DNA of 60,581 nucleotides from Hyphomicrobiales bacterium. Lineage in GTDB: Bacteria > Pseudomonadota > Alphaproteobacteria > Rhizobiales > Rhizobiaceae. The position numbers and the translations under genes were made by a program. The stretch covers positions 1 to 60,581 of the forward strand of contig UCKS01000003.1 of the NCBI GenBank assembly GCA_900473045.1, read 5' to 3'. Positions 7,819 to 16,250 of this stretch are shown one piece after another (the first letter of the stretch is position 1; every line of letters begins with the position of its first letter). Below the pieces are notes generated by a model, which was not told the DNA's origin, did no database searches, and saw only the letters and a list, made by a program, of their open reading frames with translations.

Positions 7819-10455
7819 ATGACGGAACTCCGGCGGGACAGCGCGACGACGGCAGCAGGCTTTATGGGAAGTCTGGCGGTCAAGCGGGCGCTTGCGCGTA
7901 TCGTTCTCGTCGCGGAACAGATTGCGCCGCGCGCCCTTCCGGTTATTACCGTCGTCCTGCTGTTTCTCTCCGCCGCATGGTTCGGCTTTTTCCGCGTCGC
8001 CCCGGGCTGGCTGCATGGTGTTGCCCTTCTCGCCTTCGCCGCCGCCTTTATCGCCTTCCTGATTCCGCTGCTGCGCCTGCGCATTCCCGGCAATACCGAA
8101 GCCGACCGGATGTTGGAGGAGCGTAACGCCCTGCCGCATCAGGCCATCCGCGTTCAGGACGATCAGCCGGCCACCAGCGGCGCCTTCGGCCAGGCGCTCT
8201 GGCAGGAACACCAGGCGCGCATGGCGCGGATGATCGGCTCGCTGGAAGCAGGTCTGCCAAAACCGGATATAGCCCGCACCGACAGCTACGGCCTGCGCGC
8301 CGTGCCGGTCCTGCTGGCCTGCGTCGCCTTTGCCTATTCCTATTCCAACCGCGCCGGCCTGATTTCCGACGCCTTTCACCCGCCGCAGCAGATCGCCGCC
8401 ACTCCCGATGTCCGCATTGACGCCTGGGTGACGCCGCCGGCCTATACCGGCCGCGCGCCGGTTTTCCTGACCGGCAGGCAGGGCACGCAACAGCCCACCG
8501 AAAGCACTGAACCGCTGCGCATCCCGCAATTCAGCGAACTGACCGTGCGCATTACCAGCGGCGGTGAAGACACACCCGTCACCTATCTGGAAAACGGCGC
8601 GGCCCAGCCGCTGGTTATCGCGGCGCAAGCGGCAAAGCCCGGCAAGGACGGACAGACCAGCGCTGAAGCAGCCCCGGCCGATCCGGCAAAGCCCGGCAGT
8701 GAGACGCATGTGCTGAAAATCACCAAGGATGGTTCGCTTTTAGTTGGTGGCGAACAATGGGCCTTCACGGTGATCCCGGACAGCGTACCGGATATCGCCT
8801 TCGATGGCATTCCGCGCACGACCGTCAACGCCGCACTCGAAATCGGTTTTGCCGCCAAGGACGACTACGGCATTCAGGATGCCTGGGCCGAGATCGTCCC
8901 TCTCGACAAGCAGGCCGCCGACGCGCGGCCGCTTTATCCCCTGCCGGAATACCGTCTCGACCTGCCCAAACGCAACGCCCGCGAGGCCAAGGGGCTGACC
9001 AGCCGCAATCTCAGCGAACATCCCCTGTCGGGAAAGCGCGTCCGCGTCACGCTGGTTGCCAGGGATGCCGCCGGTCAGGAAGGCCGCAGCGTTCCGCAGG
9101 AGATGATCCTGCCCGCCCGCCCCTTCTTTGAACCGCTGGCAGGAGCCGTCGCCGAACAGCGCCAGGTGTTTGCGCTGAATGCCAACGACCTGCCCCGCGC
9201 CATTGAACTCAATGACGCGCTGTCGGTACGCCCGGATGAGACCATCCCGAACCTCACGCATTTCCTGCTGCTGCAATCGGCCCGCACCCGCATGGCGCTT
9301 TCGCGCAACGACGACATGCTGCGCGATGCGGCCGCCTATCTCTGGGATATCGCGCTCGGCATCGAAGGTGGCGACATGGCGCTGGCCGACAAGCGGCTGC
9401 GCGATGCCCAGCAGAAACTCTCCGAGGCGTTGGAAAAAGGCGCGACGGACGAGGAAATCACCAAGCTGATGCAGGAATTGCGCGATGCCATGAAGGACTA
9501 CATGGAGGCGCTGGCCAAGCAGGCGGCAAAGAACCCGCAGGTGGCGGCCAATCCCAACCAGAACAACGTGCTGCGTCAGCAGGATCTGGAAAAAATGATG
9601 AACCAGATCGAGAACCTGGCAAAATCCGGCGCCAAGGATCAGGCACGCCAGATGCTGTCGGAAATGCAGCGCATGATGAACAATCTCCAGGCCGGCCGGC
9701 CGCAGCAACAGCAGCAGGGCCAGGAGAACAGCGAGATGCGCAAGCAGATGGATAAGCTCGGCCAGCTGATGCAGGAGCAGCAGCGGTTGATGGATGAGAC
9801 ATTCAAGTTCGACCAGGCCATGCGCGACCGCATGCAGCGCGGCGACCCGCTGCAGGGAGAGGACCAGGAACTGTTCGGGCAGGACATGCCGCCGCAGCCC
9901 GGCCAGCAGCAGCAGGACGACAATGCCCAGCAGCCCGGCCCGCTCGACAACATGACAGCCGAGCAGCTCGAGCAGGCGCTGAAGGACATGCAGGCGCAGC
10001 AGGATCAGCTGGGCAAGCAGCTCGGCGAATTGCAGAAGGGCCTTGAAGGCATGGGCATCAAGCCCGGCAAGGGTTTTGGTGAGGCCGGTCGTGAGATGAA
10101 GGGCGCTTCAGGCGCTCTTGGCAACGGACAGGGCGAACAGGCCGTCGGCAACCAGGGACGCGCCCTGCAGGCGCTGCGTGACGGCGCGCAGGACATGATG
10201 CAGCAGATGCAAAGCCAGGGCCAGGGCCCCGGGCAAGGTCAAGGCGTGCCGCAATATGGCCAGAACGGCCGCGACCCGCTCGGCCGCCGCCAGCAGAATG
10301 CCGGCCCGGACTTTGGCGACCAGGTAAAAGTGCCGGATGAGATCGACACCCAGCGCGCCCGCGAAATCCTCGACGAAATCCGCCGCCGCCTCGGCACGAA
10401 TTCATCACCGGAGACGGAGCGGCAGTATCTGGAAAGGCTGTTGGATATCAGGTGA
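7819..10455 (+). CDS. TIGR02302 / DUF4175 family membrane protein
   Basis: An 878-residue protein of a family found largely in Rhizobiales, function unknown. Two membrane segments lie at about residues 40-57 (LPVITVVLLFLSAAWFGFF) and 66-84, with a third near 157-172. A large, probably periplasmic, region follows (Ig-like PDIAFDGIPRTTVNAALEIGFAAKDDYG segment), then a C-terminal third rich in Gln, Met and Asn with helical repeats (KLMQELRDAMKDYMEAL, QRMMNNLQAGRPQQQQQGQ, QMQSQGQGPGQGQG). The start at 7819 follows GGGAACGG; an in-frame ATG at 7744 lacks support. Downstream of lysA by 143 bp. It is probably a surface-stress or envelope protein, but this is inference. Confidence 0.85.
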   Translation: MTELRRDSATTAAGFMGSLAVKRALARIVLVAEQIAPRALPVITVVLLFLSAAWFGFFRVAPGWLHGVALLAFAAAFIAFLIPLLRLRIPGNTEADRMLEERNALPHQAIRVQDDQPATSGAFGQALWQEHQARMARMIGSLEAGLPKPDIARTDSYGLRAVPVLLACVAFAYSYSNRAGLISDAFHPPQQIAATPDVRIDAWVTPPAYTGRAPVFLTGRQGTQQPTESTEPLRIPQFSELTVRITSGGEDTPVTYLENGAAQPLVIAAQAAKPGKDGQTSAEAAPADPAKPGSETHVLKITKDGSLLVGGEQWAFTVIPDSVPDIAFDGIPRTTVNAALEIGFAAKDDYGIQDAWAEIVPLDKQAADARPLYPLPEYRLDLPKRNAREAKGLTSRNLSEHPLSGKRVRVTLVARDAAGQEGRSVPQEMILPARPFFEPLAGAVAEQRQVFALNANDLPRAIELNDALSVRPDETIPNLTHFLLLQSARTRMALSRNDDMLRDAAAYLWDIALGIEGGDMALADKRLRDAQQKLSEALEKGATDEEITKLMQELRDAMKDYMEALAKQAAKNPQVAANPNQNNVLRQQDLEKMMNQIENLAKSGAKDQARQMLSEMQRMMNNLQAGRPQQQQQGQENSEMRKQMDKLGQLMQEQQRLMDETFKFDQAMRDRMQRGDPLQGEDQELFGQDMPPQPGQQQQDDNAQQPGPLDNMTAEQLEQALKDMQAQQDQLGKQLGELQKGLEGMGIKPGKGFGEAGREMKGASGALGNGQGEQAVGNQGRALQALRDGAQDMMQQMQSQGQGPGQGQGVPQYGQNGRDPLGRRQQNAGPDFGDQVKVPDEIDTQRAREILDEIRRRLGTNSSPETERQYLERLLDIR

Positions 10456-10693
10456 GGCTGGCGAGCAAATCCAGGATATGTAATCTGCTACTTTCCTGAT
10501 CTTTCACCAAAGAAGCGTTATTTTCTTGACGTGTGTCGATCTTGGACAATGTCGGCCCGGCTTTAAACGTAATCGTAGAATGCAGATTGCCAGAAGTGCG
10601 TGGAGAACAAGCCGCCCGCTGTGGCCGCCCATGTACCGTTAGTTCAGCGCCCCAGCGTCTTGCCACCCGTTAATGTTCTGGTAGGCTCGCCGC

Positions 10694-11434
10694 ATGGTTG
10701 ATATTTGGAGCTTTGCCGATCCTTTCACGTCTTTCCTGTCGGACCTTCCACGAGAGCTAGGCAGTGAATTTTGGGCTGCCATTGTGGGAGCAATCACAGG
10801 TGGGCTGATATCCTATTTAATGCAGCGTCAATCACTCCGAGACGCTCAGCGAAACGAGATCGGCCGACATCTTTTGGCCGACCGCGCCTTGGCTTTTTCG
10901 CTTTATTACAAAGCGCTTTCTATTGCTGCCTCCTTTTATTTGTTTCTGGAGGAAGTGAAAAAAAGTGAAAAGAAGGCCCACGAGGCCAATGTGCGCTTGT
11001 CGGAAGCAATGTTGCCAATAGTCAACCTTCCGCCTGCAATCGAGTTCTCATCTGCCGAGATGGCATGCCTGCTTTCATTGAAAGATCAGGACACTTTCAA
11101 TTCGGTATTAGCGCTGGACAGGGTTCATAACGGCACCGTCTCGCTGTGGCCAGCGTATGCTCAAAGCAGGGAGACAGTCCAAGGGCTGGCGAAACACGGT
11201 GGCTTCGATTGGGGTGAAGGTAAAAGCACGTTCGTGACAGAAAGTGGCAGTTTCCTTGAGATCAAAATGTTTGAGTGTGAGCGACTTGCATTGGAGATTA
11301 AGCGTTCCGCGGTAAGGGATTTTTCGCATGCGCAGACAGCCGTGGCGAAGTTAGAAAAATTGTTTAACGATCGGCTGCAACTTGGAATGCAAGCGAAGAT
11401 CGGTCGCACCGAGAAGCCTACTCTCCCGGACTAA
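10694..11434 (+). CDS. Hypothetical membrane-anchored protein
   Basis: A 246-residue protein I do not recognise. It has one clear membrane segment at about residues 26-43 (EFWAAIVGAITGGLISYLM), after which the rest, rich in charged helices (EVKKSEKKAHEANVRL), should be cytoplasmic. Composition and codon use are more AT-rich than the flanking core genes, and it sits alone between the TIGR02302 gene and cpdR with 200-240 bp of gene-free sequence on each side. This fits a recently acquired accessory gene. No enzyme motif is visible. The ATG at 10694 is the first in frame. Confidence 0.65.
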   Translation: MVDIWSFADPFTSFLSDLPRELGSEFWAAIVGAITGGLISYLMQRQSLRDAQRNEIGRHLLADRALAFSLYYKALSIAASFYLFLEEVKKSEKKAHEANVRLSEAMLPIVNLPPAIEFSSAEMACLLSLKDQDTFNSVLALDRVHNGTVSLWPAYAQSRETVQGLAKHGGFDWGEGKSTFVTESGSFLEIKMFECERLALEIKRSAVRDFSHAQTAVAKLEKLFNDRLQLGMQAKIGRTEKPTLPD

Positions 11435-11636
11435 CTGCAGACTTGTCGCACTCAGCCCTAAGTCAGACAGCCGCTACTGCAGCGTAGTTGAGATGACCGC
11501 GTGCATGGCCGAGCGGAATCGGGAAAAGCGGGAGTTAATTCTAGGTGGTATCTGTCCGACCCGCTTTCCAAGTTTTTTTGACGTGGCATTGGTACTACAT
11601 CGGGACCTGCTAACCGTATCCCTATATAGCCCCCCT

Positions 11637-11999
11637 TCAAGCCGCCAGCGCTACAGCAACAACCTTGCGAATATCCGGCAACGTAAACGGCTTCGACACA
11701 ACGTCGATGACCTTTCCGGTCAGGTTGTCGGCCCGTTCGCGCTGTTCGGCATAGCCGGTCATCAACAGGATTTTCAGTGCCGGAAAGGCGGCCGATGCCT
11801 GATGGGCGAGTTCGATGCCGTCCATCACCGGCATGCGGATATCGGACAGCAGCAGATCGAATTTTTCACCCTGAAGACAGGCAAGGCCCTCGGCGCCATC
11901 CGCCGCTTCGACGGTCTCATGACCATCCAGCTGCAGGGCGCGGGCAACGAAACGGCGCAGGCCGTCCTCATCTTCGGTAATCAGGATTTTCGCCATCAT
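11637..11999 (-). CDS. cpdR: CpdR-like single-domain response regulator
   Basis: A 120-residue stand-alone receiver domain without an output domain. The acidic pocket (ITEDED, residues 8-12), phospho-acceptor D53 (LLLSDIRMPVMDG) and the conserved lysine (VSKPFT) are all present. Length and sequence (FVARALQLDGHETVEAADGAEGL) match CpdR, the alphaproteobacterial adaptor that, when unphosphorylated, primes ClpXP for cell-cycle proteolysis and is phosphorylated through CckA-ChpT. It ends ALAA, two C-terminal alanines as often seen in ClpX substrates. An in-frame start at 12074 would add an unusual leader, so the MMAKILITED start was chosen. Other small receivers are similar, hence moderate certainty on the exact role. 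Confidence 0.8.
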   Translation of the reverse strand: MMAKILITEDEDGLRRFVARALQLDGHETVEAADGAEGLACLQGEKFDLLLSDIRMPVMDGIELAHQASAAFPALKILLMTGYAEQRERADNLTGKVIDVVSKPFTLPDIRKVVAVALAA

Positions 12000-12138
12000 G
12001 GCCTCCGTTTCGGAAACAGCTCTGCCGGGACGCTTGTCCCTGACCCGCAGCACAGGCTGCGGGCTCAACACCACCAGAGTTTTGTTTGTTTTCCGTAAAC
12101 GCGGATGACCAGATCAGAGACTGTCCACAGCCGGATGG

Positions 12139-12684
12139 CTATTCCGCGTCACCGGTGACGATGCCGACGAAGGGCAGTTCGCGGAAGGCATAGGCGACGT
12201 CCATTCCGTAACCGACGACGAAATAATCAGGGCATTCGAAACCGACATAATCGGCTTCGAGGTCGGTCTGACGCTTGACCTTCTTGTCGAGCAGAACGGC
12301 GATGGTCACCGACTTGGCGCCGCGCTCCATCATCAGTTCCTTGGCAAAACGCAGGGTGCGGCCCGATTCGAGAATGTCGTCGATCAGCAGAACATCGCGG
12401 CCGTGCACATCGCTATCGATGTCCTTGATGATCTTGACGCCCTGCGACACCGTGCCGGTGCCATAGCTCGACAGCGTGATGAACTCGACTTCCGGCGCAA
12501 GGCCAACGGTGTGCATCGCACGGATGAGGTCGGCAGCGAAGATGAACGAGCCCTTGAGAACGGCGATGACCAAGAGGTCGTTGAGCGGCCCCTTGGCAAT
12601 TTCTTCCGCCATTTCAACGTTTCGCGCCGAAATGACCTCGGCAGTATAAAGCGGATCGATGTTTTTTCCACGAACGACGGGCAT
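12139..12684 (-). CDS. hpt: Hypoxanthine phosphoribosyltransferase
   Basis: A 181-residue purine-salvage enzyme. The PRPP-binding loop VLLIDDILESGRT is at residues 98-110; AVLKGSFIFAADL and SSYGTGT (active-site lid) are also present, with the C-terminal YVVGYGMD-type segment (FVVGYGMDVAYAFRELPFVGIV). It joins hypoxanthine or guanine to PRPP. The ATG at 12684 is preceded by GGAG at 9 bp; that Shine-Dalgarno lies inside one arm of a 7-bp hairpin (12692-12714). Confidence 0.93.
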   Translation of the reverse strand: MPVVRGKNIDPLYTAEVISARNVEMAEEIAKGPLNDLLVIAVLKGSFIFAADLIRAMHTVGLAPEVEFITLSSYGTGTVSQGVKIIKDIDSDVHGRDVLLIDDILESGRTLRFAKELMMERGAKSVTIAVLLDKKVKRQTDLEADYVGFECPDYFVVGYGMDVAYAFRELPFVGIVTGDAE

Positions 12685-12691
12685 GTGAATG

Positions 12692-12714
12692 GTCTCCAGA
12701 AATAGAATGGAGAC
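12692..12714 (-). promoter_or_regulatory. Hairpin occluding the hpt ribosome binding site
   Basis: On the minus strand GTCTCCA (12714-12708) is followed by a 9-nt loop and TGGAGAC (12698-12692). The second arm contains GGAG, the Shine-Dalgarno of hpt, 9 bp from its ATG. Pairing would hide the ribosome binding site. The stem is seen in the sequence; a regulatory role is inference. Confidence 0.4.
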
Positions 12715-12752
12715 TGCATTTTATGCCTCCGGAACCTAGCCGCTTAGCACAG

Positions 12753-13421
12753 TCAGGGCGCCGAATCACCCGGTTGGCCAAAGGAAACGGCCACGCCCGG
12801 CAGTTTTCCACCTGTGTGTAGAAGCCGCGTCGAGAACGCACGGCTCTCGCCGGGGGCCAGAACAGCCTGGTCCTGCTCGATCCGGGTGGCTGTCCGCCGA
12901 TGGCCGTTGGCAATCACATCGACCAGAAGTGCGGGCACCATCTTCGGCGCATCGGACTGATTTTTGACGGCACCATAGACCGACAGGATCTTCATGCCAT
13001 TGGCATCGTTGAGCGACGTCTTGACGTCGCCGATCGACAAGGCCGGCACGGCGGCAACGGCAGGCTGATACTGCGGCAGGCTGGCAAACAAGAGAAAGAC
13101 CGGAGCGCACAGACAGGTGACGAGCACGGCAAACGCCTTGGGGGACGCGGTCTGGAGCAGGCGCTCGAAATGGTTCACGGCCCATCCGAACACCGATACG
13201 ACACGGCCGGTTGCCTGCGCCGGCGAAACGGCTGTGCGCATCCGATTGTCGTTGAACACCGGATAGACGGTCCGCCGGCCGTTCGCCGCGACCGTCTCGA
13301 ACTCGGCATCGACGATATCGGCGCGATGCGGCATGCCCCCTGTCGAAGCGGCTCGTTCGCGCCGTTCCGGCGGAAGGAAATCCATGCGGCTGGACGTGCC
13401 GTTGGAGCGGAAAGCGTTCAT
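12753..13421 (-). CDS. Conserved membrane protein divergent from ftsE (DUF3426-like C-terminus)
   Basis: A 222-residue protein. The N-terminal 100 residues are polar and low in complexity; one membrane segment is near residues 115-132 (AFAVLVTCLCAPVFLLFASL). The C-terminal 80 residues look like the beta-sandwich of DUF3426/FxLYD proteins (ILSVYGAVKNQSDAPKMVPALL, LAPGESRAFSTRLLHTGG). The start MNAFRSNG at 13421 is preceded by GGAGA at 5 bp; longer in-frame starts lack this. Rhizobial genomes keep such a gene opposite ftsE, which hints at an envelope role. No function is established. Confidence 0.75.
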   Translation of the reverse strand: MNAFRSNGTSSRMDFLPPERRERAASTGGMPHRADIVDAEFETVAANGRRTVYPVFNDNRMRTAVSPAQATGRVVSVFGWAVNHFERLLQTASPKAFAVLVTCLCAPVFLLFASLPQYQPAVAAVPALSIGDVKTSLNDANGMKILSVYGAVKNQSDAPKMVPALLVDVIANGHRRTATRIEQDQAVLAPGESRAFSTRLLHTGGKLPGVAVSFGQPGDSAP

Positions 13422-13540
13422 CGTCTCTCCTTCGCAGCCACATTGGCCACACCAGAATGCCAAAGGCATGGGCAGGCCAGATTCGGGCATTGAAACAAAC
13501 CTTTCCGAGACGTAAACCTTAATGGTTAATGCTTCGAAAA

Positions 13541-13564
13541 CGGCGGTACCGAACCGCCGGTTTT
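13541..13564. other. Hairpin in the divergent region upstream of ftsE
   Basis: CGGCGGT (13541-13547) pairs with ACCGCCG (13553-13559); AAAA flanks the left arm and, after one G, TTTT follows the right arm. It therefore has terminator-like shape on both strands. It lies upstream of both divergent genes, which is an odd place for a terminator. Confidence 0.4.
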
Positions 13565-13573
13565 CACGCAAAT

Positions 13574-13588
13574 TTAACCACTGTTTAA
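13574..13588 (+). promoter_or_regulatory. CtrA binding site, full consensus TTAA-N7-TTAA
   Basis: TTAA at 13574-13577, seven bases (CCACTGT), then TTAA at 13585-13588: a perfect match to the CtrA box of alphaproteobacteria. It lies 110 bp upstream of the chosen ftsE start and 152 bp upstream of the divergent gene start. A cell-division operon is a plausible CtrA target. Confidence 0.6.
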
Positions 13589-13698
13589 CCATGTTGGCGC
13601 TGTAACAGCGAACGCTGCCCTATATGCTGCAACAAGAGCCATCAACCCGCCGCGAAGACGTGGCATGCTGGATTAAAGAGAAGCTGGACACTGACCCG

Positions 13699-14358
13699 TT
13701 GATTCATTTTGAAAATGTCGGATTGCGCTATGGAATGGGCCCGGAAATCCTCCGCGACCTGACCTTCGACATTCCCAAAAAATCCTTCCAGTTCCTCACC
13801 GGCCCCTCGGGTGCTGGAAAAACCACACTGCTGCGGATGCTGTTCTTGTCGCTGCAGCCGACGCGCGGCCTGATTCGCATGTTCGATCGCAACATCTCGA
13901 CCATTCCGCGCGACGAACTTCCGATGTTGCGCCGCCGCGTCGGTATCGTCTTTCAGGATTTCCGGCTGCTCGACCACCTGACCACCTACGAAAACGTTGC
14001 CCTGCCCCTGCGTGTCCGCGGCAAGGACGAAGCGTCCTACCGCTCCGATGTTCTCGAACTGCTCGGCTGGGTCGGGCTTGGCGAGCGCATCAACGTCTTG
14101 CCGCCGGTTCTGTCGGGCGGCGAGAAGCAGCGTGCCGCCATCGCCCGCGCCCTGATCGACCGGCCGGAAATCCTGCTGGCCGACGAGCCGACGGGCAATG
14201 TCGATCCGCCGATGGCGCGCCGCCTGCTCAACCTGTTCCTCGAACTCAATCGGCTTGGCACCGCCGTCGTCATCGCGACGCATGATCTTTCGCTGATGGA
14301 TCAGGTCGAAGCACGCCGGATGATCCTTTCCCAGGGGCGGCTCGATATCTATGAGTGA
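13699..14358 (+). CDS. ftsE: Cell division ATP-binding protein FtsE
   Basis: ABC-type ATPase that with FtsX couples septal peptidoglycan hydrolysis to division at the inner face of the membrane. Walker A GPSGAGKTT (residues 35-43), signature LSGGEKQR (138-145) and Walker B ILLADEPTGNVD (158-169) are intact, as is the FQDFRLLDHLTTYENV region typical of FtsE. The start is chosen at TTG 13699 because it gives MIHFENVGLRYG and exactly the usual 219 residues. An ATG at 13624 in the same frame would add 25 residues without a good ribosome binding site. Overlaps ftsX by 8 bp. Confidence 0.93.
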   Translation: MIHFENVGLRYGMGPEILRDLTFDIPKKSFQFLTGPSGAGKTTLLRMLFLSLQPTRGLIRMFDRNISTIPRDELPMLRRRVGIVFQDFRLLDHLTTYENVALPLRVRGKDEASYRSDVLELLGWVGLGERINVLPPVLSGGEKQRAAIARALIDRPEILLADEPTGNVDPPMARRLLNLFLELNRLGTAVVIATHDLSLMDQVEARRMILSQGRLDIYE

Positions 14359-15361
14359 CTCGTCTGCCACCGAACGTTCCCAGCCTGCCACGCCCAAGGA
14401 GCGCAAGGCGGCCTTGCGCGTGCGCCCGACAGCACCGATCGTGCCGCCGGGAAACGTCTCCGGCAATGCGCTGGTGCTGGTCATCGCCATCATGGCGTTC
14501 CTCGCCTGCCTGACGCTGGGTGCCGTCAGCATGGTGCGTTCGACGGCGCAAAGCTGGGAGAGCCAGATTTCCCGCGAGATCACCATCCAGATCAAGCCGG
14601 ACGACAAACTCGACATGGAAAAGGCGCTGGCCGACGCCCGCGATCTCGCCTTGACCTTTCAGGGCACCACCGATGGCACCATCGTCGATAAGGCCGCGAC
14701 CGCCCGGCTGCTGGAGCCATGGCTGGGGGCTGGCCTTGATCTCGACGATCTGCCGGTGCCGCGCCTGGTCATCATCACCATCGACGAACAGAACCCACCC
14801 GATTTCGCCGCCATGCGGGCAATGCTGACGGAAACCATTCCCCAGGCCTATCTCGACGATCACCGCACCTGGGTCGACCGGCTGGTGGCGATGGCGCACA
14901 CGACGGCGCTGATCGGCACCGGCGTGCTGGTGCTGGTGTTTTCCGCCATGGTGCTGACCGTGGTCTTTGCCACGCGCGGCACGCTGTCCGGCAACCGCCA
15001 CATCGTCGAGGTGCTGCATTTCGTCGGTGCCGAAGCCGGCTTCGTCGCCTCGGAATTCCAGAAGCACTTTTTGAAGATCAGCTTGAAAGGTGCCGGTGCC
15101 GGCGGCCTTCTGGCGGCCGCCTGCTTTGCAGTCGCAAGCTTCTGGCAATCGCGGTCGCTGGCCACCCCTCAGAGCGACCAGACGAACGCCATGTTCGGCA
15201 GCTTTTCCATCGGCTATTCGGGCTATCTCGGCATTGTCACCATCATGATCGTCATCGCACTTTTGACGACGTTGACGGCCCGCTTCACCGTGATGCGAAC
15301 GATCTACGAGATCGATTTGATCCGGTCGGACCCGGCACGCATCGACGGCAACCAGATCTAA
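14351..15361 (+). CDS. ftsX: Cell division protein FtsX
   Basis: A 336-residue membrane partner of FtsE. After a basic N-terminal tail there are four membrane segments (about residues 40-60, 185-210, 235-260 and 285-305), with the extracellular/periplasmic loop between the first and second, as in FtsX. The loop is short and, as in other alphaproteobacteria, diverges from the enterobacterial form. The start ATG lies inside the end of ftsE, so the two are translationally coupled. Confidence 0.92.
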   Translation: MSDSSATERSQPATPKERKAALRVRPTAPIVPPGNVSGNALVLVIAIMAFLACLTLGAVSMVRSTAQSWESQISREITIQIKPDDKLDMEKALADARDLALTFQGTTDGTIVDKAATARLLEPWLGAGLDLDDLPVPRLVIITIDEQNPPDFAAMRAMLTETIPQAYLDDHRTWVDRLVAMAHTTALIGTGVLVLVFSAMVLTVVFATRGTLSGNRHIVEVLHFVGAEAGFVASEFQKHFLKISLKGAGAGGLLAAACFAVASFWQSRSLATPQSDQTNAMFGSFSIGYSGYLGIVTIMIVIALLTTLTARFTVMRTIYEIDLIRSDPARIDGNQI

Positions 15362-15461
15362 TTGTCATGATTGCGTTGCCCCGCATCCATCCGTTGCCGC
15401 AATCTGCTTCTATTGAAGAGTTCGAATCAGTCCTGGTCCTGACGGAGCAGCCGGAACAGCA

Positions 15462-16157
15462 ATGAGCGACAGCGACGAAACACGGCGGAAGGGAACGCTG
15501 GTGCGGCGGCACGTGAGCCTGCGCCGCCGGATCGTGCGGCTGACATTCTACCTGCTGCTGCTGATTGCTGGTGCCGCCGCTGCCGGCTTTCTTTACTTCG
15601 CCGATTCCGTTGCCTCTCTTCAGCCGCCTGCCAATCCCAAGGCAGACGCCATCGTTGTTTTGACCGGCGGTTTCCAGCGGATAGATCAGGCTGTTGAACT
15701 GTTGAAAAACGGAGCCGGAAAGCGGCTGCTGATCTCCGGCGTCCACCCTTCCACGACCGGCGGCCAGATTCGCCGCAACACCCAGAGCTCGGCCGACCTG
15801 TTCAAATGCTGCGTCGATATCGGTCATGATGCGATCGATACGATCGGCAATGCCAACGAGACCGCCAACTGGATCCGCGACAATGGCTACCGCAGCATTC
15901 TGGTCGTCACCAACAATTACCATATGCCGCGCAGCCTGCTTGAATTGCGCCGGGCCAATCCCGGCATCGAATTCATCGCCTATCCGGTCGTCAATTCCGA
16001 CCTGAAGAGCACCAACTGGCTGGCAAATCCGATGGTGCTGAAGACGATCCTGCTGGAATATCTCAAGCTGACGATTGCGTCTGCGCGCGACGCGCTCGGT
16101 GCCCATCCCGCAAGCGGATTGCGCACCGAAACGAGCGATACCCGCAGCAGCCCATAG
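15462..16157 (+). CDS. YdcF/SanA-like DUF218 protein
   Basis: A 231-residue protein with an N-terminal membrane segment (residues about 25-45, RLTFYLLLLIAGAAAAGFLYF) and a DUF218 domain: KADAIVVLTGGFQRIDQAVELL, LLISGVHP, IGNANETANWIRD and VVTNNYHMPRSLLELRR. The family includes SanA and ElyC of E. coli, linked to envelope integrity and lipid-carrier metabolism. The gap of 100 bp from ftsX and 93 bp to plsC, all on one strand, suggests an envelope operon. The enzymatic reaction is not established. Confidence 0.87.
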   Translation: MSDSDETRRKGTLVRRHVSLRRRIVRLTFYLLLLIAGAAAAGFLYFADSVASLQPPANPKADAIVVLTGGFQRIDQAVELLKNGAGKRLLISGVHPSTTGGQIRRNTQSSADLFKCCVDIGHDAIDTIGNANETANWIRDNGYRSILVVTNNYHMPRSLLELRRANPGIEFIAYPVVNSDLKSTNWLANPMVLKTILLEYLKLTIASARDALGAHPASGLRTETSDTRSSP

Positions 16158-16250
16158 ATATCGTGGCTGATCCCGCCAACCCAGCTGTTTTCCTTGCCGA
16201 AATATTCGTGTAGGCAGCGGGCTAACCTTTTCGCTGCGAAAGCCTGCCCG

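Noticed and set aside
10526..10552. TTGACG box at 10526 as promoter for the orphan gene at 10694
   Set aside because: The matching -10 position (CAATGT region) is poor, and it lies about 150 bp from the gene.
13624..13698. 25-residue N-terminal extension of FtsE from the ATG at 13624
   Set aside because: The TTG at 13699 yields exactly 219 residues with the conserved MIHFENVGLRYG opening; the extension has no ribosome binding site and no conservation I recall.
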